From Candidatus Lithacetigena glycinireducens (lineage in GTDB: Bacteria > Coprothermobacterota > HKB111), in NCBI GenBank assembly GCA_018725485.1, contig QLUP01000075.1, forward strand, positions 1 through 5,287: a stretch of 5,287 nt of DNA, read 5' to 3'. Position 1 is the first letter of the stretch, and the number at the start of each line of letters is the position of its first letter. Shown in pieces: positions 1 through 5,287 of the stretch. The translations under genes and the position numbers were made by a program. The notes under the pieces were generated by a model. It worked only from the letters and a program-made list of their open reading frames with translations, was not told the DNA's origin and made no database searches.

Positions 1-255
1 AAGTTTCCAGAGCTCTGTAACAGAATTATCGAGTGAATCAACTTTTTCTTTATAACTTGCAAATTCCTCCCTTAAACTTTTCAAAGTTTTAGAACTATGC
101 CTTGTTTCCAATGAGTTAACTATGGTTACTATAAATATAATGGGTATAGCAACCACCACAAACCAGATCCACCAGGGCATAGGCTTTTTATTATATTGAC
201 GAAAATATTCTTCGTCATCATAATTTTCGTTGTCTAAGGTCTTACCCATATTCAT
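1..255 (-). CDS. Small membrane protein with coiled coil, partial
   Basis: The frame is open from an ATG at 255 to the left edge, giving 85 residues with no stop, so the C-terminus is missing. Residues 1-25 are polar and acidic (NENYDDEEYF), ending in a lysine pair at 23-24. Residues 28-47 form one hydrophobic segment rich in W, V, I and F. Residues from about 50 onward are charged and Leu-spaced (LKSLREEF, VDSLDNSVTEL) and look like a coiled coil. The lysines before the membrane segment suggest a cytoplasmic N-terminus and an outward-facing coiled coil. The gene begins 16 bases after the aminotransferase stop, so it is probably the next operon member. A second ATG lies two codons downstream, but the first is better spaced from the AGGAGG. 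I do not recognise the family; bitopic division or envelope proteins have a similar layout, but that is only resemblance. Confidence 0.8.
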   Translation of the reverse strand, partial: MNMGKTLDNENYDDEEYFRQYNKKPMPWWIWFVVVAIPIIFIVTIVNSLETRHSSKTLKSLREEFASYKEKVDSLDNSVTELWKL

Positions 256-260
256 TAATC

Positions 261-266
261 CCTCCT
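261..266 (-). promoter_or_regulatory. Ribosome binding site for membrane protein
   Basis: AGGAGG on the minus strand lies 5 bases before the ATG at 255 and 11 bases before the alternative ATG at 249. The spacing favours the upstream start. Its presence in the 16-base gap after the aminotransferase stop is the main evidence that the partial left-edge frame is a real gene. Confidence 0.75.
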
Positions 267-271
267 ATTTT

Positions 272-1627
272 TTAGCCTAAATATTCTTTTTCTGCTAAAC
301 CGATTGACTCATCGAGGATATCTATGATTCTATTAATTTGCTCTTTAGATACCACTAAAGGAGGAGCAACATAGGTTTTATCAACTGAAGCCCTACATAA
401 ATAGAGTCCTCTATCCCATGCTAATTGCTCCACTCTAAAAGCAAACCTTGCATTAGCGGGAATTTTCTTTTTGGACCCTTTATCTGCTACATATTCAATA
501 GCAGTTAATAAGCCCATTCCTCGTATGTCGCCAACCGTACGATACTTCCTCAGGGTTTGTAATCCCTGAATTAAATAACTTCCCATTTCCCTGGACTGTT
601 GAGCCAGACCATTAGATTGAATCACTTCGATATTCTTAAGGGTAGCAGTGGTTGAAAGAGTGTGACCCCCAAAAGTTAACCCATGAATAAACATATAGTC
701 GTCAAAAGCCTGACCAAGCTCTTCTTTTACCAGAACTGCTCCCAGAGGAGCATAACCAGATGTAAGTCCTTTAGCTAAGACAATCATATCAGGTTTTATA
801 TTGAATATTTCTGAACCAAACATAGCTCCTAATCTTCCAAATGCACACACAACTTCATCAATAATTAATAAGACCCCGTATTGTCGGGTAATTTCCTGAA
901 CCCTGCGAAAATAACCTTCAGGGGGAATAATTGCTCCTAGAGCGTTCATGACAGGTTCTAAAATTACTGCGGCTACAGTTTTGGGTCCTTCCCATTCAAT
1001 CGCTTGAGCGATTGCTTCTGCACATTCAAGATTACAGGACCCGGGTTCTTTATTAAACTCACAGCGATAACAATAAGGTGCTGGTACATGGTGAAAGCCA
1101 GGTACTAAAGGCTCGAAAGGTTGTCTGTAAACCCTGATTCCAGTTGCGCTTAGAGCCCCTAAAGTTACACCATGGTAAGCTTCTTTTCTGGCAATTATTT
1201 TATACCTTCCACCCTGCCCTTTTATCTGAAAATACTGGCGACTCATTTTGATAGCTGTTTCTACTGCTTCAGAACCCCCGCTTACAAAAAATACCCTGTT
1301 TAATCCTGCAGGAGCAATTTCTTTAAGTTTAGAAGCTGCTAATATCGCCGGAGCGTTTGAATAACCACCAAAAAGAGAGGCATAACCAATTAAATCCATT
1401 TGTTCTTTCATGGCTTCAATAATCTCTCTTCTATTATGCCCGACATTAACTACCCATAACATAGAAAGACCATCAATATACTCTTTACCTTCAAGGTCTT
1501 TAATTATAGCTCCGTTACCAGAAACTATCACCTTAGAGCCTTTCTCTACTACTTCCTTCATAGAAGTGTAATGATGCCAGAGCGTAGGTTGTAACGATTC
1601 TTTTTTTATATTATTATATTCTGACAT
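272..1627 (-). CDS. Class III PLP-dependent omega-aminotransferase
   Basis: This 451-residue protein has the usual length and layout of class III (beta-alanine/omega-amino acid:pyruvate type) aminotransferases, which move an amino group from an amine or omega-amino acid to a keto acid using pyridoxal phosphate in the cytosol. Visible landmarks are an N-terminal LWHHYTSM, a cofactor phosphate-binding SGGSEAVE (116-123), the aromatic YHG (151-153), the PLP-ring aspartate in IIDEVV (D257) and the Schiff-base lysine in LAKGLTSGYAPLGA (K286). Four cysteines (C186, C189, C198, C202) form a CxxC-x8-CxxxC cluster found in a subset of these enzymes. AGGAGG sits 4 bases before the ATG. The gene follows panB by 19 bases, so supplying beta-alanine for pantothenate is a reasonable inference. 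Taurine, putrescine, GABA or another amine could equally be the substrate; the sequence does not decide. Confidence 0.93.
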   Translation of the reverse strand: MSEYNNIKKESLQPTLWHHYTSMKEVVEKGSKVIVSGNGAIIKDLEGKEYIDGLSMLWVVNVGHNRREIIEAMKEQMDLIGYASLFGGYSNAPAILAASKLKEIAPAGLNRVFFVSGGSEAVETAIKMSRQYFQIKGQGGRYKIIARKEAYHGVTLGALSATGIRVYRQPFEPLVPGFHHVPAPYCYRCEFNKEPGSCNLECAEAIAQAIEWEGPKTVAAVILEPVMNALGAIIPPEGYFRRVQEITRQYGVLLIIDEVVCAFGRLGAMFGSEIFNIKPDMIVLAKGLTSGYAPLGAVLVKEELGQAFDDYMFIHGLTFGGHTLSTTATLKNIEVIQSNGLAQQSREMGSYLIQGLQTLRKYRTVGDIRGMGLLTAIEYVADKGSKKKIPANARFAFRVEQLAWDRGLYLCRASVDKTYVAPPLVVSKEQINRIIDILDESIGLAEKEYLG

Positions 1628-1646
1628 TTTGCCTCCTGTAAGTAAC

Positions 1647-2492
1647 CTAAAGTTTTTCCCTCAATATTTTCAATTCTTCTTCAGATATACTGTAAGTGTG
1701 TTCTTTGGCAGGAAATACACCTATTTCTACTTCATTTTTATAAGTTTTAAGAGCATTGACAATTACTTCTGAAAGATTAGCGTATTTCTTTACAAATTTT
1801 GGGGTGAAAAGTTCAAAAATCCCCAGCAGGTCATTAATGATAAGAAGCTGTCCATCACAATGTTTACCTGCACCAATTCCAATTATGGGTATGCTGGCTT
1901 TCTCAGCAATAATCTTGCCTACCTCCTCAGGGATAGCTTCTAAAAGTATTGAGAAAGCTCCAGCATCTTCTAAAGCTTTAGCATCATCGATAAGGCTTTT
2001 AGCTGTGGCAGCAGTTTTTCCTTGAGCAACAAACCCACCAAGTTGGGTCATTGATTGGGGAGTCAGTCCAATATGCCCCATGACTGGAATTCCAGATTTA
2101 ACAATTGCCTCTACCATATAAGCCACCCTTGTTCCACCTTCCAGTTTTATGGCATCAGCTCCTCCCTCTTTAATAAACCTCCCTGAGTTCCAGATAGCAT
2201 CTTCAACATTTCTATGGTAAGCCATAAAAGGCATATCCCCGATAATCAAAGGGGATTTTGCACCACGGCTCACTGCTTTAGTATGGTGTATCATTTCTTC
2301 CATAGTTACCGGTAGGGTATTTTTATAACCTAAAACTACCATTCCCAATGAATCACCAACTAAAACTATGTCAACACCTGCTTCCTCCATAAAACAAGCC
2401 ATGGGGTAATCATAGCAGGTTAACATAACTATTTTTTTTCTTTCCTGTTTCTTTTTTAAAAGTTCAGGAAGTGATACTTTTTTTCTATCCAT
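1647..2492 (-). CDS. panB: 3-methyl-2-oxobutanoate hydroxymethyltransferase
   Basis: PanB (EC 2.1.2.11) transfers a one-carbon unit from 5,10-methylenetetrahydrofolate to 2-oxoisovalerate, giving ketopantoate, the first step of the pantoate branch of pantothenate and CoA synthesis. The 281-residue length is normal, and the (beta/alpha)8 family signatures occur in order: MLTCYDYP (23-30), VGDSLGMV (45-52) with metal ligand D47, GDMPF (85-89) with metal ligand D86, KLEGG (116-120), GHIGLTPQ (139-146) with H140, LLEAIP (183-188) with the catalytic-type E185, IGIGAG (204-209) and the C-terminal FPAKEHTY (260-267). No key residue is missing. AGGAGG lies 5 bases before the ATG, and the gene begins 12 bases after the U32-like gene stops. 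PanC and panD are not in this window. Confidence 0.97.
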   Translation of the reverse strand: MDRKKVSLPELLKKKQERKKIVMLTCYDYPMACFMEEAGVDIVLVGDSLGMVVLGYKNTLPVTMEEMIHHTKAVSRGAKSPLIIGDMPFMAYHRNVEDAIWNSGRFIKEGGADAIKLEGGTRVAYMVEAIVKSGIPVMGHIGLTPQSMTQLGGFVAQGKTAATAKSLIDDAKALEDAGAFSILLEAIPEEVGKIIAEKASIPIIGIGAGKHCDGQLLIINDLLGIFELFTPKFVKKYANLSEVIVNALKTYKNEVEIGVFPAKEHTYSISEEELKILREKL

Positions 2493-2504
2493 TAAATCCT
2501 CCTC

Positions 2505-3437
2505 TTATGGCTTGGGAATAGATAAATCAGCAGGACCTTGAGCAGAAAGCTTCAGGTTAGGATTTATTCTTTGTACTAATTCATGAATAATTTGAGCTTG
2601 TTTCACTTTTTCTCGTGCCAGGAAGGCTAAAGAATCAGGTCCCACCCAGGGTTTATACAATGTTCCCACCCCTGGTCCTGGTTCTATCTTAAAGTAGCAT
2701 GGGGAGCATACCCGAGCAAGTTCAGCACCTTCCCAGAAACGGTTAAAACCACCCATTGAATCAAATAAATACACATGTATGTCCATAGGCAACTTAACAG
2801 CTTTTCTAATTGATCCCAGGAGAGGAAGGGTCATGTCAGCTACCGGATTAAAGGTATTAGCTCCAAGCATTTCCAATACTTTAGCTCCTGCAGCATTGGC
2901 ATGTCCAGCAAAAATAGATACCTTAAAGGTTGTTTCCGAGGGTATATCTCCGTTTATTTTCATATTATTTAACAAATGTAATAAGCCTTCGTCCCAGACG
3001 AGAAAACCTCTAAAACCTGCTTCTATACAGCGAAAAATGTCCGAAATAATATAACGAAGGTTATCAGACCCCCTTATTCTTAAACCTGACACAGCCCCTT
3101 CGGGGGTAGAAATTTGCTTTCCTAAATCCCAAAAAGGTCGGGGACCTGGTGTAACAATAACTTCAATCCTGGAATCATGAGCGATTCTCGCAAAATCCTT
3201 TAATTCTTCCATAGAAAGTAAAGTAGCTCCCATAACCATAGCTATTACTCGATGGATGGGCATCTTTCTTTTGTTCATTTCATCTACCATCGCTTCCAGA
3301 GTAGAAGGCCGTTCTATGCCTGATATTTCCATGCGGTAATGAGCACCATCAGGAAAAGCGTAGGGAGAATCGGCAAGTTCATAAGCATCTTTTCCAGGAA
3401 TACCATATTTTTCCATTAACTTCATTACATAATCCAT
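2505..3437 (-). CDS. U32-peptidase-like TIM-barrel protein, unknown role
   Basis: This 310-residue soluble protein has no signal peptide or membrane segment. Alternating short hydrophobic strands and helices, such as IHRVIAMVMG (61-70), RIEVIVTPGP (90-99) and GFRGFLVWDEG (141-151), suggest a TIM barrel. The later part, with GANTFNPVADMTLPLLGSIRKAV at 192-214, DIHVYLFDSMGGF at 219-231 and a CSPCYFKIEPGPG run at 244-256, resembles proteins usually named U32 family peptidases. That name is weak evidence for proteolysis, since several U32 proteins act in tRNA, ubiquinone or other modification reactions. It leads the operon and has a strong AAGGAGG (3445-3451) 7 bases before its ATG. It is followed by panB after 12 bases. 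A role connected with the panB/aminotransferase pathway is inferred only from position. Notable polar residues are D149, E150, H179, N181, the C244/C247 pair, K250 and E252. Confidence 0.85.
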   Translation of the reverse strand: MDYVMKLMEKYGIPGKDAYELADSPYAFPDGAHYRMEISGIERPSTLEAMVDEMNKRKMPIHRVIAMVMGATLLSMEELKDFARIAHDSRIEVIVTPGPRPFWDLGKQISTPEGAVSGLRIRGSDNLRYIISDIFRCIEAGFRGFLVWDEGLLHLLNNMKINGDIPSETTFKVSIFAGHANAAGAKVLEMLGANTFNPVADMTLPLLGSIRKAVKLPMDIHVYLFDSMGGFNRFWEGAELARVCSPCYFKIEPGPGVGTLYKPWVGPDSLAFLAREKVKQAQIIHELVQRINPNLKLSAQGPADLSIPKP

Positions 3438-3474
3438 ATATATTCCTCCTTAAAGGATAGTTCTTCTTAAAAAA

Positions 3475-3483
3475 ATTATATCA
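3475..3483 (-). promoter_or_regulatory. Extended -10 promoter of U32-panB operon
   Basis: The minus strand reads TGATATAAT, a perfect TATAAT (3475-3480) preceded by the TGn extension. No good -35 is present at 17 bases; TTACCA at 19-base spacing is the closest. Extended -10 promoters tolerate a weak -35. Transcription would start near 3468, giving a leader of about 30 bases before the ATG at 3437. If this is the only promoter, the inverted repeat at 3502-3585 lies upstream of the transcript. Confidence 0.6.
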
Positions 3484-3501
3484 GAAATGCTTAATCATTT
3501 G

Positions 3502-3585
3502 GTAACTAGTCAGCCTCCCTAATTATTCCGTGAGTGTTGCCCATGTATCTCAGCATCCGCACCTGCAAGCAGGCTGAATAGTTAC
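3502..3585. repeat. 84-base imperfect inverted repeat
   Basis: The plus-strand arms GTAACTAGTCAGCCT (3502-3516) and AGGCTGAATAGTTAC (3571-3585) are complementary at 14 of 15 positions, with one mismatch in the middle, enclosing 54 bases. On the minus strand the interior begins with CCTGCTTGCAGG, a small hairpin (CCTG/CAGG with a CTTG loop) that competes with the long stem, and contains a TGAG/CTCA pair. It could be a structured RNA, a protein-binding site or a decayed small element. It matches no riboswitch class that I recognise, and it lacks a T-run typical of a terminator. Confidence 0.7.
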
Positions 3586-3649
3586 AAATATTTTTGGAAA
3601 AAAATAAAGAGTGAGCTTACCAAAAAGAGAAGAGATTAGAATAAGTAAA

Positions 3650-3725
3650 TGGTACCCCCAAGGGGATTCGAACCCCTGCCGCGGCCTTGAAAGGGCCGTG
3701 TCCTAGGCCTCTAGACGATGGGGGC
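3650..3725 (-). tRNA. tRNA-Glu (TTC)
   Basis: This 76-base gene folds as a full cloverleaf on the minus strand and includes an encoded CCA. The acceptor GCCCCCA pairs with TGGGGGT, with G1-U72 as a wobble pair like that in plastid and cyanobacterial tRNA-Glu. The anticodon stem CGGCC/GGCCG encloses CTTTCAA with anticodon TTC at 34-36. The T stem AGGGG/CCCCT encloses TTCGAAT, and the discriminator is A73. It is the last gene of the cluster, 13 bases after the CAT tRNA. Confidence 0.97.
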
Positions 3726-3738
3726 ACTAAGCAGTGTA

Positions 3739-3814
3739 TGGTGGGCCCACCTGGGGTCGAACCAGGAACCTTCCGGTTATGAGCCGGTGGCTCTGCCAGT
3801 TGAGCTATGGGCCC
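3739..3814 (-). tRNA. tRNA with CAT anticodon (elongator Met or Ile2)
   Basis: This 76-base cloverleaf with encoded CCA has acceptor GGGCCCA/TGGGCCC, D stem GCTC/GAGC, anticodon loop CTCATAA with CAT, and T stem CCTGG/CCAGG around TTCGACC. The G1-C72 pair and the absence of three consecutive G-C pairs next to the anticodon loop rule out the initiator. Both elongator Met and the lysidine-modified Ile2 that reads AUA have this anticodon. C4-G69 and C5-G68 match the determinants known for the lysidine enzyme TilS in E. coli, so Ile2 is a real alternative. The outermost anticodon-stem pair (27-43) is an A-A mismatch. Confidence 0.93.
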
Positions 3815-3829
3815 ACTATTAGCTAAACC

Positions 3830-3904
3830 TGGCTGCTCGGGCAGGACTTGAACCTGCAACCAGACGGTTAACAGCCGCCTGCTCTACCATTGAGCTACCG
3901 AGCA
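3830..3904 (-). tRNA. tRNA-Asn (GTT)
   Basis: This 75-base cloverleaf carries an encoded CCA. The acceptor TGCTCGG pairs fully with CCGAGCA, beginning U1-A72, with discriminator G73 as expected for Asn. The D arm is GCTCAATGGTAGAGC. The anticodon stem GGCGG/CCGTC (one G-U pair) holds the loop CTGTTAA with anticodon GTT. The T stem GCAGG/CCTGC encloses TTCAAGT. It is the first gene of the cluster, about 15 bases after a perfect -10 and 15 bases before the CAT tRNA. Confidence 0.97.
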
Positions 3905-3919
3905 ATATTGTCAGGATTT

Positions 3920-3948
3920 ATTATATCATAATCAAGCAACACTTTAAG
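3920..3948 (-). promoter_or_regulatory. Promoter of the tRNA cluster
   Basis: The minus strand has TATAAT at 3920-3925 preceded by TGA, making TGATATAAT, the same extended -10 as the U32-panB promoter. A weak -35 (CTTAAA, 3943-3948) lies at a 17-base spacing. Transcription would begin near 3913, about nine bases before mature tRNA-Asn. The promoter lies wholly in the 62-base gap after the ZIP gene, so the tRNAs can be transcribed independently of it. Confidence 0.7.
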
Positions 3949-3966
3949 AAAGTTCCTTCATAAATA

Positions 3967-4704
3967 TCAATGAATAAATAAAAATTTGAAACCCCACATT
4001 AACACTATTCCCATTATTATTAACAGAAGCTGGGTAATTGAATCCCCTATATTGTTTTTTTTATGAAGTTGTGGAATCAAATCTGAACCAGCAATATAAA
4101 TAAAACCAGCAGCAGCGATAGGAAGAAAGTAGTTAACCATTAAATTCGTTAGCGAATAAATATAAAAAGCTGCCAGTACTCCAATTATAGAAATCAATCC
4201 TGATAACAAGTTTAAAGTTAAAGCTTGTTTCTTGCTAAATCCTCCATGTAATAGGACTCCAAAATCTCCGATCTCCTGTGGTATCTCGTGATAGATAACA
4301 GCTATGGTAGTGGTTATGCCTAAGGACAAACTTACCAAAAAGGACGAAGCAATAATTATTCCATCAAGGAAATTATGCAAGCCATCTCCTACTAAGTTCA
4401 TATAGGCAAAGGGGTGAACATCACACTCAATATCATGGCAATGACGCCAGTTTAATAATTTTTCAACTATAAAAAAAATACATATTCCCAGAAGAATAAA
4501 TATAAATGTATTTTCACCTGTTAACTCCAGTGATTCAGGGATAAGGTGCAAAAAAGCCGTTCCAAGCATAGTTCCAGAAGAGAAAGCAACTAACAATAAC
4601 ATAACTTTTTTTAAATTAAATTCTCTTAATCCTAAAAGAATTATCCCCAGCAAAGAAATAAGACTACATAACAATGCTGCTGCAATAGATAAAAGTAAAG
4701 TCAT
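3967..4704 (-). CDS. ZIP-family divalent metal transporter
   Basis: This 245-residue integral membrane protein has about eight hydrophobic segments (near 2-25, 32-54, 65-82, 104-122, 124-142, 162-184, 191-211, 223-243), the ZIP topology. ZIP proteins carry zinc, iron, manganese or related ions into the cytoplasm. The metal-path signatures are present: HLIPES (53-58) in segment 2, HNFLDG (110-115) in segment 4 and HEIPQEIGDF (139-148) in segment 5. The loop before segment 4 has H88, C89, H90, C94 and H97, a likely metal-binding patch. The start ATG overlaps the HAD gene stop (ATGA) and has only a weak GGGG upstream, so translation is probably coupled. The length fits short bacterial GufA/ZupT-like members. 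The ion cannot be told from sequence. Confidence 0.94.
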   Translation of the reverse strand: MTLLLSIAAALLCSLISLLGIILLGLREFNLKKVMLLLVAFSSGTMLGTAFLHLIPESLELTGENTFIFILLGICIFFIVEKLLNWRHCHDIECDVHPFAYMNLVGDGLHNFLDGIIIASSFLVSLSLGITTTIAVIYHEIPQEIGDFGVLLHGGFSKKQALTLNLLSGLISIIGVLAAFYIYSLTNLMVNYFLPIAAAGFIYIAGSDLIPQLHKKNNIGDSITQLLLIIMGIVLMWGFKFLFIH

Positions 4705-5287
4705 TTACTACCCCGGTAATATTTAAGTTTTTGACTATTTTTTTCGAGTAAATTAATCAGTTCGTATAAATCAGTAACTACCAGATCAGGTTTAATATCC
4801 TTAATCGTAGTATCTTTTCTTTGACCCGAAACCCCGGTTAAGACCAGTACGGAGTAAAGACTATATCTTTTCGCTGAAAGTACATCTGTATCCAGGCGGT
4901 CACCAATAAAAGCGGTTTCTAACGGAGGGGTACCCAGATGATTCAAGGCCATATCTACCAGGGGACCCTCGGGTTTACCAATGATGACAGCCTTTATCCC
5001 TGAGGCAGCTTCTACTGCTTTTAAAATTGAACCTCCACCTGGTTCAATCCTGCCATCTTCAGCTGGAAAAGAGGTATCCGGATTTGCTCCGATTAATACA
5101 GCTCCCTCTAAAATATAACTTTGGGCAATTTTAAGTTTATTATAATTAAACCTCCTGTCTAAACCCACAACTACTGCGTCCACTTTTTCCTCTTCGGTTA
5201 TAAGCCAACCATATTTTCTGATAGTCCTTTTTAAAGCAAGAGAGCCTATAACAAATGCTTTTCCCCTGGGTTTCAGGTTTCTTATTA
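4701..5287 (-). CDS. HAD-superfamily NagD/AraL-type phosphatase, partial
   Basis: The frame has no stop from 4701 to the right edge, giving 194 visible C-terminal residues; NagD-type proteins are normally about 255-275, so roughly 65-80 N-terminal residues, including the nucleophile DxD motif, lie outside. The GTG at 5183 is an internal valine, not the start, because the upstream residues (KAFVIGSLALKR, then ITEEEKVDAVVVGLDR) are also typical of NagD. Visible are the cap region with NPDTSFP and the EPGGGSI run, the motif III lysine in GKPEGP (K104 of the fragment) and motif IV GDRLDTD (128-134). Family members remove phosphate from sugar phosphates, p-nitrophenyl phosphate, pyridoxal phosphate or similar small molecules; the substrate here is unknown. 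The stop overlaps the ZIP start by four bases, so the two are co-transcribed. Confidence 0.93.
   Translation of the reverse strand, partial: IRNLKPRGKAFVIGSLALKRTIRKYGWLITEEEKVDAVVVGLDRRFNYNKLKIAQSYILEGAVLIGANPDTSFPAEDGRIEPGGGSILKAVEAASGIKAVIIGKPEGPLVDMALNHLGTPPLETAFIGDRLDTDVLSAKRYSLYSVLVLTGVSGQRKDTTIKDIKPDLVVTDLYELINLLEKNSQKLKYYRGSK

Larger units (their letters stand above)
3438..3649. other. Intergenic region between tRNA-Glu and panB operon
   Basis: This 212-base gap holds, from right to left on the transcribed strand, a pyrimidine-rich tract after tRNA-Glu, an AT-rich stretch with short T runs (around 3591-3603), the 84-base inverted repeat, an extended -10 promoter and the ribosome binding site of the U32-like gene. 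I see no credible open reading frame. There is no classical GC-hairpin-plus-T-run terminator after tRNA-Glu. The nearest thing is a 7-base TTTTTGG/CCAAAAA repeat with a 22-base loop (3591-3626), which lacks a proper U-tract. Confidence 0.7.

Noticed and set aside
198-216. Small hairpin GACGAA/TTCGTC with a 7-base loop
   Set aside because: It is only 6 base pairs, inside the membrane-protein coding region, and has no T-run; chance is the simplest explanation.
997-1014. 18-base perfect palindrome CAATCGCT-TG-AGCGATTG
   Set aside because: It lies inside the aminotransferase gene where the repeated peptide AIAQAI produces similar codons; no promoter or second copy is nearby, so a regulatory role is unsupported.
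1756-2025. Plus-strand open frame antisense to panB
   Set aside because: It is antisense to a fully conserved panB region, and no AGGAGG-type site precedes it.
2779-3054. Plus-strand open frame antisense to the U32-like gene
   Set aside because: It lies within a gene with conserved family motifs and a strong ribosome site on the other strand; no independent support.
3502-3585. TPP riboswitch, suggested by GGTGC and GCTGAGA on the minus strand
   Set aside because: The downstream conserved parts of the THI element (ACCC, GAACCTGAT and the GCG-AGGGA end) are missing, so the resemblance is limited to two short words.
3591-3626. Rho-independent terminator after tRNA-Glu
   Set aside because: The TTTTTGG/CCAAAAA stem is AT-rich, has a 22-base loop and is not followed by a U-tract on the transcribed strand.
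3617-3859. 80-codon minus-strand open frame across the tRNA cluster
   Set aside because: It runs through three complete tRNA cloverleaves, has no ribosome binding site and no protein-like composition; it is a by-product of GC-rich tRNA sequence.
5181-5183. GTG as the start of the HAD phosphatase
   Set aside because: The same frame continues upstream to the window edge with residues typical of NagD proteins, so the GTG is an internal valine.

Overview
The window reads as bacterial chromosome. It is AT-rich, packs its genes tightly, and almost every protein gene has a strong AGGAGG-type ribosome binding site. The tRNA genes encode their own CCA ends. This fits a Firmicutes-like (Clostridia-type) bacterium or another AT-rich anaerobic lineage; the sequence alone does not settle the species. 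Every gene I can support lies on the minus strand, so transcription runs from high to low coordinates.

From right to left, the right edge holds the C-terminal part of a NagD/AraL-type HAD sugar-phosphatase-like protein (4701-5287, cut by the window end). Its stop codon overlaps the start of a ZIP-family metal transporter gene (3967-4704) in an ATGA junction. Next comes a three-gene tRNA cluster transcribed in the order Asn(GTT), CAT-anticodon tRNA (Met or Ile2), Glu(TTC) (3650-3904). An extended -10 promoter lies just before tRNA-Asn.

A 212-base intergenic region follows (3438-3649). It contains an 84-base inverted repeat with 15-base arms and a second extended -10 promoter with the same TGATATAAT sequence. 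That promoter appears to start an operon of at least four genes: a U32-peptidase-like TIM-barrel protein of unknown role (2505-3437), panB (1647-2492), a class III omega-aminotransferase (272-1627) and a small single-pass membrane protein with a predicted coiled coil (1-255, cut by the left edge). The gaps within this operon are only 12, 19 and 16 bases, and each downstream gene has an AGGAGG site in the gap.

PanB makes ketopantoate, the first committed step of pantothenate and coenzyme A synthesis. Its pairing with an omega-aminotransferase suggests, but does not prove, that the aminotransferase supplies beta-alanine, the other half of pantothenate. The U32-like protein and the membrane protein have no evident place in that pathway. 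I see no mobile element, CRISPR array or phage gene. The least explained items are the 84-base inverted repeat before the panB operon and the U32-like gene that leads it.
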